Virus record (IMG/VR): IMGVR_UViG_3300005663_003099
Coordinates: 1 to 31,543 of that record
Direction: 5' to 3' (one strand)
Origin: a virus
DNA: 31,543 nucleotides
A model generated the notes under the pieces. It saw nothing but the letters and a program-made list of their open reading frames with translations. It was not told the origin of the DNA and did no database searches. The position numbers were made by a program, and so were the translations under genes. Positions 1 to 7,051 of the stretch are shown in pieces. The number at the start of each line of letters is the position of its first letter. Positions within the stretch are counted from its first letter, which is position 1.

Positions 1-336
1 TTACCTGGGCTGGTATTTCTCTAGCAACAGCTCGTAAACTTTCTGCCGCGCCTCGTCCAGCGTCTCGCAAATCTCAGCTAGCTGCCCTGCGTAGAAGCTT
101 CGAACGCATCCTTCTAATTCTTGCAGTTGCACATCGCTGAGAGGTTGAGAAAACGAGAAGGGGATATTTACCTCTTGTGGCGCCTGAAGCGCAGCCATGG
201 TCTTTGAAAGCTCATCAAGCAATGCTTCGGCCCACTCGCCGTGATAGCCCATGTCATCGAACACTTTTCGCCACTCACGGCGTTGTTCTCGCTGCGCGCG
301 ATCAAGGCCATTTGGTAGCTGGGTTATCTTAGCCAT
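1..336 (-). CDS. Small phage protein of the tail region, unknown function
   Basis: Complete 111-residue ORF whose stop codon is the first three bases of the window. It follows the tape measure gene with a 13-base gap, in the place where siphoviruses encode small proteins ahead of the tail-tip genes. The protein is charged and predicted helical, rich in Glu, Arg and Gln, with no membrane segment and no motif I recognise. Position suggests a minor tail or tail-tip accessory protein made with the late operon. That role rests on synteny only. Confidence 0.7.
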   Translation of the reverse strand: MAKITQLPNGLDRAQREQRREWRKVFDDMGYHGEWAEALLDELSKTMAALQAPQEVNIPFSFSQPLSDVQLQELEGCVRSFYAGQLAEICETLDEARQKVYELLLEKYQPR

Positions 337-349
337 AAGCCTCCTTGCG

Positions 350-2731
350 TTATCGTCCGAATCTGGCGTTCACCATGCGTTGCTTCCTCGCCATATCTTC
401 CATCATCTGGTTAGAGGTGCGCCTGTCGATAGTACCATTGACGTGGTTGTGCAAATGCATATCGCCGATTACGCTTCGCCCGGCGCTCTGGCGCTGGACA
501 TCATTGAGTACATTGTCAAGCTTTACGCTCGTCTCTGCCGTAGTGACGCGCTCTCCCTTCTCGAGCAGCCATGTTCCCGTTTTCGGCACAAAGTCGATAC
601 CGTCGTGAGCCATGCCGGTCATGCTGACGTTACCGATCGCGGCGGCTTGCGCGACCTGAGCCGCCGCGGCTGCCACACCTGCGGCCGGGGCGAGAGCGGG
701 CCCGACAATCGGAATACCCACAACAGCGGCAAACGCATCAGAGTAGGACTTCGGCACATTCATTAGCGCCTTGCCGATCGCGTAGGCCTTTTCTACAGCG
801 AACGCCGCTTGGTACAGCTTGGAGTTTTCCCCGAAGAAAACCCTTGCGGCGTCTGCCATATGGCCAAACGCTTCTTCACCAGCAGCCATCTGGACAACTC
901 GCCGGGCCTGCTCAATGTCCGCCAGCTTGTCTTCATGCTCTTGCTTGAGCGCTAATTCTTCTTCATCCCATGTGGCGTTCAGATCTGAGCGCTCTGATCG
1001 AAATTCTTCAAGTATCTCAAGCTGCGTGGAATACCACTCGGAAAGCTTTTCTTCGGCATCATCGATCTTCAGCAGCTCGCCCATCGGACCGGCGACTGTT
1101 GCATCCAGTCCGCCGAACTCCGGTGCCTCATCTGTAGCGGCTCCCGCGATTCGGCCTGCCGTATCGTTGCGCTGGTTTTCGGTCAGCCCCGACATGGCAT
1201 CGAGCACCGCCAGGCGCTCGCGCATCTGATCGGTTAGAACCTCCTCGTCGGTGCGCAGATCCTTGAGAAGGTCGGCGTATCCTTTCTGCGCTTCCTTCGA
1301 GAGCTCAAGATTGGCGACTGTCTCAAGGTGTGCGCGGGCGAGTTTTAGCTGCGTATCCGATGCCCCGTCAGCCTCGAGATTCCAGAGCTTGACCGCATCA
1401 GCGTCCATGCCCCAGGTTGCAGCGGCGCGCTCCAGGGCGCTTATTTGCTTCTGGATCGCTTCTGTCTGCTTGCCGTTGTCCTCATCATCGCGTGCCCTCG
1501 TACCGCCCGCGCTTGCGAGCCTTCTAGCTGCAATGACTGCTTCAGCGGCGGCCTGGCCTGCTACCTGGGCGTCAGCAACGAACTGCTTGAACGCTTGGCC
1601 GGCTAGTGGTTTGTTCAGCGTATCAGTGATGTCCTCTTGCGCTGCGGCAATTGCGCCTTCTGCAATGGAGAGATCCGACTTTATCCGCGACCCAGCACCG
1701 GTCATCTCGTAAGGATCTAGATCAATGCCAGGTATCTTGCTGAGTATTTCTAGCAGGACGTTAGCCGCTTCGATTGGCCCGTTATAGAACGTATCGGCCA
1801 TGCCCAGAAGTTTGCTGTTGATTTGCAAGATGTTCAGTGCAATCAGCTTGCCTGATATCGAAAAGACGCGGCCCACACCGTCTCCAGCATCCATCACGAA
1901 CGCCAAACCGGTGACTGCCTTATCAACAGCATCCCGCACAGCTTCGCCCATGCCGCCAGCCTCTTCGGCATTGCGCAGGAACTCGTCGCCGATAGCGCGC
2001 AAGATTGGCGCAAGCTCAACAGTTAGTTGCTGCGATAGACCGGTAGTCGCGCTGCCGAGTGTAGACATGGCATCGTTTGCCATCTCAACTTTCGCGGCAT
2101 CCACGTCCGACAGGTTGAGCCCGAAGATTTCTATTTGCCGCGCTGCTTCGGCAATGGTGTCGGGGTCGAGCATCTGCATTGTGATAGCGCCTTCCTCACC
2201 GAATATCTTTCCGGCTACTGCGGCGCGCTCTGATGCCTGTACGTTCTCGCGTAATGCTTTGTTGATTGCCCCGATGCGCTGATCCAACGGAAGGTCGGCG
2301 ATTGCCTGAGCGCTAAGGTGTAGGCGGTCAAAGGCTTCCTTCTGTGCAACGGTGCCTTGAATGGCCTGGCCTAGCCGCTGCTCCAATCCTTTACTGGCGG
2401 TCTCGATCTGGCCCATGCTGACGCCGGCAAGCTCACCGGCCCGGGCCAGAGTGGACAGGCTTTCGTATGATGTGCGCATACGCTGCGCCATCTTCGCCTG
2501 CTGGTCGATCAGATCGCGCTGCTTGTTGACGACCAGCACCAGTGCGGTTGCCGCTGCCGCAGCGCCTGCTGTCAGTGCAACGCCCATAGCCTTGCCGGTC
2601 GCTTTTACGTCCTTCTCGACCTGCTTACGCCACTTGGCCGACTGCCGCTCGGCCTTATCCATGCCAGCGACAAAGCCCCCAGTGCGGGCGATCAGGTCAA
2701 GCGTTAATGTGCCCAGCGATTTACTGGCCAT
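350..2731 (-). CDS. Phage tail tape measure protein
   Basis: 793 residues, the largest late gene in view. Tape measure proteins fill the tail tube during assembly and set tail length. The N-terminus (about 1-110) has the family's short start followed by a small hydrophobic Ala-rich stretch near 48-69. The middle is long, helical and Ala/Glu/Gln-rich, and a second hydrophobic Ala/Pro/Gly-rich stretch lies near 680-730. The family's rule of about 0.15 nm per residue would give a tail near 120 nm (inference). The gene sits directly downstream of the G/GT-like chaperone pair, the canonical siphovirus order. Its ATG follows a GAGGA ribosome site with 8-base spacing. A hairpin with a T-run lies just upstream of that site. 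Confidence 0.93.
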   Translation of the reverse strand: MASKSLGTLTLDLIARTGGFVAGMDKAERQSAKWRKQVEKDVKATGKAMGVALTAGAAAAATALVLVVNKQRDLIDQQAKMAQRMRTSYESLSTLARAGELAGVSMGQIETASKGLEQRLGQAIQGTVAQKEAFDRLHLSAQAIADLPLDQRIGAINKALRENVQASERAAVAGKIFGEEGAITMQMLDPDTIAEAARQIEIFGLNLSDVDAAKVEMANDAMSTLGSATTGLSQQLTVELAPILRAIGDEFLRNAEEAGGMGEAVRDAVDKAVTGLAFVMDAGDGVGRVFSISGKLIALNILQINSKLLGMADTFYNGPIEAANVLLEILSKIPGIDLDPYEMTGAGSRIKSDLSIAEGAIAAAQEDITDTLNKPLAGQAFKQFVADAQVAGQAAAEAVIAARRLASAGGTRARDDEDNGKQTEAIQKQISALERAAATWGMDADAVKLWNLEADGASDTQLKLARAHLETVANLELSKEAQKGYADLLKDLRTDEEVLTDQMRERLAVLDAMSGLTENQRNDTAGRIAGAATDEAPEFGGLDATVAGPMGELLKIDDAEEKLSEWYSTQLEILEEFRSERSDLNATWDEEELALKQEHEDKLADIEQARRVVQMAAGEEAFGHMADAARVFFGENSKLYQAAFAVEKAYAIGKALMNVPKSYSDAFAAVVGIPIVGPALAPAAGVAAAAAQVAQAAAIGNVSMTGMAHDGIDFVPKTGTWLLEKGERVTTAETSVKLDNVLNDVQRQSAGRSVIGDMHLHNHVNGTIDRRTSNQMMEDMARKQRMVNARFGR

Positions 2732-2748
2732 ATGATTTCCTCAAGGCA

Positions 2749-2771
2749 ATAAAAAACCGCCCGGAGGCGGT
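2749..2771 (-). terminator. Terminator-like hairpin between GT-like and tape measure genes
   Basis: On the minus strand a 6-bp perfect stem (ACCGCC/GGCGGT, arms 2756-2761 and 2766-2771) with a 4-base loop is followed by a run of six T. This is intrinsic-terminator form, but it lies inside the late operon just before the tape measure ribosome site. It may act as a partial terminator, or as an mRNA end or processing structure. Confidence 0.6.
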
Positions 2772-2800
2772 CTGTTTGGCAAGGGCTGGCCTGAACTTCG

Positions 2801-3061
2801 CTATGCCTGATCCCATTGCTTCAGCTCGTCGAGAGTCAGAATCGGCTGGTCGTGATACGGCGCGAAGTCGTGCAGACCATAGCCGCCGTTCTTCGACTTG
2901 CTGTTGGCGTATAGCGTTGCAAGTAAGGCCGACCCACGTTCAACGCGCAGTCCCAGGTTCAGACTGCCGCGCTTGGCGCGGTACTTGGCCCACTGGACGA
3001 ACTCCGGATAACTGATAGTCTGCTGCGCTTCGGCAATGGTCTTGCCGCCTATACCGCACAT
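2801..3061 (-). CDS. Tail assembly protein T-like domain, expressed by frameshift
   Basis: 86-residue open frame matching the lambda gpT / minor tail protein T position and type. It probably has no independent start: the reading frame is open upstream to 3106 and connects exactly, by a -1 shift at GGGAAAG, to the preceding G-like gene. In lambda, the GT fusion recruits the major tail tube protein to the tape measure protein through its T domain and is absent from the finished tail. The predicted fusion covers 2801-3444 (214 residues). The ATG at 3061 lies within the T frame and has no good ribosome site of its own. Confidence 0.8.
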   Translation of the reverse strand: MCGIGGKTIAEAQQTISYPEFVQWAKYRAKRGSLNLGLRVERGSALLATLYANSKSKNGGYGLHDFAPYHDQPILTLDELKQWDQA

Positions 3062-3093
3062 AACCAGCTCATGCCAGAGTTCGTCCTCGTCGG

Positions 3094-3444
3094 TCAGCCC
3101 CGTGTCTTTCCCATGCCGTTCACTTCGCCAATGACGGCGAGCAATGCCATGGTAAGGCCGCCATCCAGCGGGCCGCGTTCCGGGTCAGCCTCGCCGGTAA
3201 TGTCAGCAGCGGTAAACACAGCCTCGCCCTTCTCGTCACAGATGCACGCGGCAATCCGCCCGGCAATAGGGTCGCCTTTGCTGCCCGCGGCGAACAGGTC
3301 AGACACGGCTGAGCGGTACGACAGCGGACGGACGTAGACAGTAGCGGTGTTCTCCTTGTCGCCCTGCTTCCACGTAATTTCACGTTCAACGGGAGCGCCG
3401 GTGAAGGCGCCTGCTTGTTTCAGAGAGTCGATAGATAGCTGCAT
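3094..3444 (-). CDS. Tail assembly chaperone, lambda G-like
   Basis: About 116 residues from the ATG at 3444; a TTG at 3450 is in frame but overlaps the previous gene's stop. It is the unshifted product of the G/GT pair. It is acidic, lies between the major tail protein and tape measure genes, and ends with Gly-Met-Gly-Lys-Thr-Arg-Gly, whose codons contain the lambda-type slippery heptamer. In siphoviruses this protein coats and holds the tape measure protein during tail assembly, in large excess over the frameshifted GT form. The assignment rests on position, size and the frameshift signal together. Confidence 0.85.
   Translation of the reverse strand: MQLSIDSLKQAGAFTGAPVEREITWKQGDKENTATVYVRPLSYRSAVSDLFAAGSKGDPIAGRIAACICDEKGEAVFTAADITGEADPERGPLDGGLTMALLAVIGEVNGMGKTRG
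3106..3112 (-). promoter_or_regulatory. Programmed -1 frameshift site (GGGAAAG)
   Basis: Minus-strand GGGAAAG is read in the G frame as ..G GGA AAG, the correct register for tandem slippage, three codons before the G stop. Slipping back one base gives an uninterrupted 15-residue linker (Asp-Thr-Gly-Leu-Thr-Asp...) into the T frame. The heptamer is the same as in the lambda G/T overlap. Confidence 0.85.
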
Positions 3445-3446
3445 GG

Positions 3447-3941
3447 TCAAGCCGCCTTCATCGTCAGGCCGGCTGCGCCGGAGCGTTGAATGGTCACAGC
3501 CGAGGTCACGACGGCGTTGGCAGCCATGTCGAATGGCACGTCAGACAGATAGCCCTCAAACGTGTACCAAGTGCGGGCAGTAGAGAGCACGAAGTCATAG
3601 CCGCCTATTGCTACGGTCGGCGCTTCGGTGCCGTCAGACCATCCCAGCGCCCATTTCAGAGTCGGCGCCGGGTTCATCTGGCTCAGTTCAAACATGCGAA
3701 TGTGAGCGGCCTCGGACGGGTCGAAGTTGACGGTCAGCGAGGCTTGGCCAGGAGTGCGAAGCCCCGCCCTGTAACGGCGGCTGTCGCGGTCTTCGAGCGT
3801 GGTGACTTCGATCTGGTCGGCAGGGTTGCCGCCTGGGGTGAAGGCGGTCGCGCTGGGCACGGTCAGCACTTCAAAAATGCTCGGGTCAGCTTTGGTCGGA
3901 GCCAGCACGTAGACCTGCGAGCCTTGGGACAGAATAGCCAT
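3447..3941 (-). CDS. Major tail (tube) protein
   Basis: 164 residues from the ATG at 3941, chosen because a GGAG ribosome site lies 8 bases upstream. An in-frame start at 4025 would run back through a terminator hairpin and overlap the previous gene. The protein starts Met-Ala-Ile-Leu-Ser-Gln-Gly-Ser and is rich in beta-strand-forming residues, as expected for tube proteins that stack as hexameric rings around the tape measure protein. It lies between the tail terminator and the G-like chaperone genes, the standard siphovirus order. It is preceded by a strong hairpin that may raise or isolate its expression. Confidence 0.82.
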   Translation of the reverse strand: MAILSQGSQVYVLAPTKADPSIFEVLTVPSATAFTPGGNPADQIEVTTLEDRDSRRYRAGLRTPGQASLTVNFDPSEAAHIRMFELSQMNPAPTLKWALGWSDGTEAPTVAIGGYDFVLSTARTWYTFEGYLSDVPFDMAANAVVTSAVTIQRSGAAGLTMKAA

Positions 3942-3971
3942 GGGGTGTTTCTCCAGTACGGGTTTTGGGAC

Positions 3972-3993
3972 AAAAAAACCCGCACGAGGCGGG
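3972..3993 (-). terminator. Intrinsic terminator-like hairpin upstream of the major tail gene
   Basis: Minus strand reads CCCGC, loop CTCGT, GCGGG, then seven T (positions 3993 down to 3972). This is a textbook intrinsic terminator form. It separates the connector block from the highly expressed tail gene. Confidence 0.75.
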
Positions 3994-4011
3994 CTGTTAG
4001 GGTTGCTAGGT

Positions 4012-4377
4012 TCAGCGTGGAACAAGCCAGTCGATATCGAAGCTGATGCGCTTGTTCTTTGTTACGGGGTCGGTTTGCTGTCCGCCCCAACGGGTGATGT
4101 TCGCGTGCAACTCGATAGCGTCGCGGATTACCGTCGCGGCGGTGGTGGTTGACGAGCCGGTCTTGCCATATACATCGACTTGGATCGTGAAGGCGTCCAC
4201 GTCAGGGCGGCCGGCTAGATAGCTTTCCGGCGTGCCGCCAATTACTTGCCAGACGGCATACGGATAGGCCGGGCGTTCCGGTATCTCGCCCCACTGGAAC
4301 AGGCGTAGGGGCTGCGCTCCCAATACCAGCGTGACAGCTGCGTCAGCTGCGCACACGGCGTGAATAGGTGGTGTCAT
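4012..4377 (-). CDS. Tail completion/terminator protein (DUF3168-like)
   Basis: 121 residues. Size, content (a central Pro-Tyr-X-Val-Trp-Gln-Val strand and a later Ile-Gln-Val-Asp-Val-Tyr strand) and position after the HK97 gp10-like gene match the DUF3168 / gp17 family. These proteins cap the tail tube and join it to the head connector. The ATG overlaps the previous gene's stop by four bases (ATGA), so translation is probably coupled. Confidence 0.8.
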   Translation of the reverse strand: MTPPIHAVCAADAAVTLVLGAQPLRLFQWGEIPERPAYPYAVWQVIGGTPESYLAGRPDVDAFTIQVDVYGKTGSSTTTAATVIRDAIELHANITRWGGQQTDPVTKNKRISFDIDWLVPR

Positions 4378-4865
4378 GCTCGTTGTCCCTTCTTCGCGGC
4401 CGACTTGATCGCTCGGTCGATAGCTTTCTCGTATTCGGTGACGAACGTGTTGGTGGCTTCGTCTATGCTGCTTTCCAGCGCGCTACGCATGAACGGGTTG
4501 GGGCTGACGCCCTCCCTGCCGAGCTCGATCAGACGCCAATGCGGCGTAGGCCCGTTTAGCCCGGGGTCAGGGTTGCCTTTTTCCTCGATCACTGCGCCGT
4601 GCTGCACGCCTACTCGGAAGCTTGGGTCTCCAGTGCGTTTGAACAGCCGGCCATTCCAGCGCATACCGATATTGGCTGAGATGCTGCGCCCGGTGGCTTT
4701 GTCGTCCAGAGCTGCGGCGTTCTGCTTGGCCTTCGCCTCGACGACCTGAGCCGCCTTGCGTAGAGCAGCACGTCCGCCTTTGCGCTTGGTCTCATAGCTG
4801 ATCGCCTCCAATTTCCCCAGCAGGGAATCCAGACCGCCAATCGCGAATTCAATACCGTCAGCCAT
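4374..4865 (-). CDS. HK97 gp10-family head-tail protein
   Basis: 163 residues. It begins with a short strand, Gly-Leu-Asp-Ser-Leu, then a Lys/Arg-rich helix and a stretch containing Gly-Pro-Thr-Pro-His-Trp-Arg-Leu-Ile-Glu-Leu-Gly before Asn-Pro-Phe-Met-Arg. This is the usual architecture of the HK97 gp10-like family found between the head-closure and tail-terminator genes. The proposed role is head-tail joining. It overlaps the upstream head-closure gene by eight bases and the downstream gene by four. Confidence 0.85.
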   Translation of the reverse strand: MADGIEFAIGGLDSLLGKLEAISYETKRKGGRAALRKAAQVVEAKAKQNAAALDDKATGRSISANIGMRWNGRLFKRTGDPSFRVGVQHGAVIEEKGNPDPGLNGPTPHWRLIELGREGVSPNPFMRSALESSIDEATNTFVTEYEKAIDRAIKSAAKKGQRA

Positions 4866-5199
4866 CGTTCACGCCCTCGCTGCAGGGCAGAGTCAGCCAG
4901 GCCCGTCCTGAGTCCGGGTCAGGCAATACGCCTTCGATGTTGTAAATCCGGTCGTTGTGCAGGATCCGCATGGAGGCCGTCACGCCTTCCCGGTACCGAA
5001 TGGTGATGCGCGCCGACACTTCCGATTGAACAGCCTGGGAGGCGACGAACTCTTTCGCACTCAGCGGCTCGATGGCAGCCGGCACCTTGTCCCATACCGT
5101 CGACCAGACAATGTTCATATCGGTGGTCTCTGGATCTCGCTCATAGTCCGGACGCTGAATCGTGATCCGGTGCCGCAGCACGCCCGCTGAAATGTTCAT
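4858..5199 (-). CDS. Phage head closure / head-tail adaptor protein
   Basis: 113 residues with the compact pattern of SPP1 gp16/HK97 head-closure proteins. The start contains Leu-Arg-His-Arg-Ile-Thr-Ile-Gln. A central Trp-Ala/Pro-type strand and an Arg-Ile-Thr-Ile-Arg-Tyr-Arg strand follow, then Ile-Leu-His-Asn-Asp-Arg-Ile-Tyr-Asn-Ile-Glu-Gly. It forms the ring that closes the portal channel. The start codon overlaps the stop of the preceding connector gene (ATGA). Confidence 0.87.
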   Translation of the reverse strand: MNISAGVLRHRITIQRPDYERDPETTDMNIVWSTVWDKVPAAIEPLSAKEFVASQAVQSEVSARITIRYREGVTASMRILHNDRIYNIEGVLPDPDSGRAWLTLPCSEGVNDG

Positions 5200-5492
5200 G
5201 CGAATGTCGGCTCCCTCAGGCGATCCAGCAGCCGCACAACACTTAGGGAAAGCGGGTCGGCAGCGGCTTCACGGTTCTTGAATATCTCGCCCAGTACCAG
5301 CTTCACCGCCACTGATACAGGCCCGGGCACGTTGATGGGCAGTCCTGCTTCGTCCTGCCATTCGATGGCCGGCTTTTTCAGGTAGTCCAGGACGAGCAGG
5401 GAGGCCTCAGTCGCTAGCTGGGTTATTTCCGCGTCAGCGTCGTTGTGATCCATTTGCAGATGGGCCTTGGCGGCCTCGATAGTGATTAACAT
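5196..5492 (-). CDS. Head-tail connector, gp6-like
   Basis: 98 residues. It begins with a helix followed by His-Asn-Asp-Ala-Asp-Ala-Glu-Ile, like the gp6/YqbG-type adaptor family (often annotated 'phage gp6-like head-tail connector'). This dodecameric ring sits directly under the portal. It lies immediately after the portal gene and overlaps its stop (TGATG), so translation is likely coupled. Confidence 0.85.
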   Translation of the reverse strand: MLITIEAAKAHLQMDHNDADAEITQLATEASLLVLDYLKKPAIEWQDEAGLPINVPGPVSVAVKLVLGEIFKNREAAADPLSLSVVRLLDRLREPTFA

Positions 5493-6763
5493 CAGGACGC
5501 CTCCACAGCAGGTTTCACAGCAAGCGGACTGCTCTGGTCGCGCGCATGGAGCGCACCCAAGGAGAAGTTTTGCTGTTGCAGGTAAGGGGTGTCGCCACCG
5601 ATAACCGGGGGCAGATCGACCCGGCGCCTGGCTTCGTTGGGAGTCATCCAGCCGCCGCCAACCGCATCGTTGTTGGCCTTGTACAGGGTCGCGGTGTCCA
5701 TGCGCAGCAGGCCGTCCAGATCAAACTCCGTGCCGTAGGGGTCGGGCAGCTCAAGGCCTTCATCCAGGCACAGCTCCAAGCTTTCCAGCAGGCTCTGCAC
5801 GCAGTCGGAGTAATAGACTTGGTTCAGGATCTCGGCGTTGCTGTGAGTCGGCGCCTGGCCAACTCCGGCTTTATATCCCGGAACATGAAACACCGAACAA
5901 ACTGTCTCGGCAGACCAGCGCAACTGCTCGATCAGCTGCGAATCAGCCGCGCTCATCACCATTGGCTCGTAAGTCAGGCCATCGCCCAGCACTGCCACGC
6001 GGCCGGAGTTCTCGCCGGTGTAATTGGCTTCCCAGTGTGTCTTCAGTCGGGCGGCTGTCTCGTCACCGATAGAGTTCGGAGCGGTTAAAACTCCTCCGGG
6101 GCGGCTGCCGTTCTGGAAGAACCGGGCCGAACTGGTCTGAATGGCGTTCCCCTGCATCGCAGCCAGGCCGCAAGCGTAGATAGGGGAGAGCCCAACCAAC
6201 GGATGAAACAGGCAGTTTATGCGGTCGTGGATGATGTCACGCGCAGGAACAATCAGATCCCCTTCAAGCAGCGAAAGATTGTCAGTCTTGAGCTGGTAAT
6301 ACACGCTGCCATCGTCGCCAACCAAAGTCGTCACGCGGCGGGGGTTGAGTACATACAGCGCTGTTACTAGGCCGCGATTGTCTCGCTGCTTTAGCACGTA
6401 GGTGTTGCCGTGGCACAGCTTCGAGATGATCCAGGTTTCGAAGAATTGAATGCGGTTCTGGAAGTGGTTCGGCTTGCGCAGCACGGCCGAGAAGTCGGCG
6501 TTCCGTGCTTCCGCCCAGATCCCATCGTCGGTCAGTTTGACCAACCGCACGCGTAGCTTGGCCACGTCTGCGGCGATCAGCGTCACGCACGAGAACACAG
6601 CGGAGAATGCCAGAACCGTGTCGTGGTTGATTTCAACGCTTTGCTGCCAGGCACCGGAGAACGACTCGCGGATGCCGCCAAACCAGCTGCCGCGATTGTC
6701 GGCGGGGCGCAGGGCCTTCTCGCTAGTGTCTTTCTGCTTGCGCCCAAACTTGAACAGTCTCAT
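5492..6763 (-). CDS. Portal protein, HK97 family
   Basis: 423 residues, the normal length for HK97-type portals. The N-terminus is basic. The centre contains the wing and stem segments, including Gly-Asn-Thr-Tyr-Val-Leu and Leu-Asn-Pro-Arg-Arg-Val, both common in the family. The portal is the dodecameric DNA gate at one capsid vertex, binding terminase during packaging and connectors afterwards. The ATG is preceded by AGGAG at 5-base spacing. Here the gene lies downstream of the capsid fusion rather than between terminase and protease. Confidence 0.93.
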   Translation of the reverse strand: MRLFKFGRKQKDTSEKALRPADNRGSWFGGIRESFSGAWQQSVEINHDTVLAFSAVFSCVTLIAADVAKLRVRLVKLTDDGIWAEARNADFSAVLRKPNHFQNRIQFFETWIISKLCHGNTYVLKQRDNRGLVTALYVLNPRRVTTLVGDDGSVYYQLKTDNLSLLEGDLIVPARDIIHDRINCLFHPLVGLSPIYACGLAAMQGNAIQTSSARFFQNGSRPGGVLTAPNSIGDETAARLKTHWEANYTGENSGRVAVLGDGLTYEPMVMSAADSQLIEQLRWSAETVCSVFHVPGYKAGVGQAPTHSNAEILNQVYYSDCVQSLLESLELCLDEGLELPDPYGTEFDLDGLLRMDTATLYKANNDAVGGGWMTPNEARRRVDLPPVIGGDTPYLQQQNFSLGALHARDQSSPLAVKPAVEAS

Positions 6764-6776
6764 CGCGGCTCCTGAA

Positions 6777-7004
6777 TTATTCGACCGTCATGTCACGGCG
6801 TTTGTAAGTGCGGCTATTGGCTCGCTCTTCCTGCTTTATCTCGGGGGGCGCGGGCTGGGCCTCGCTATCGGGGGTTGCAGGTTCGGGCGATGCTCTGCCG
6901 ATCAGGCAGAGAATCTTGGCGTCACGCTCGGTTGCGGTGAATAGGCCACCTGGCTGCAGCAGCTTGCCGGCGTAACGGAATTCTCGAAGTGCTTTCAGTT
7001 CCAT
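6777..7004 (-). CDS. Small phage head-region protein, unknown function
   Basis: 75 residues between the capsid fusion and the portal gene. The ATG follows GGAGG at good spacing. The first half contains a short beta-like segment (Phe-Arg-Tyr-Ala-Gly-Lys-Leu-Leu-Gln-Pro-Gly); the second half is Pro/Glu/Ala-rich and probably disordered. Small proteins with this layout are common beside HK97-type capsid genes. Function is not assignable from sequence. Confidence 0.7.
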   Translation of the reverse strand: MELKALREFRYAGKLLQPGGLFTATERDAKILCLIGRASPEPATPDSEAQPAPPEIKQEERANSRTYKRRDMTVE

Positions 7005-7051
7005 GGTTCCTCCAGTGGAGGGGAGGGGCCGCAGATGCCCCTCCGTCTCGC

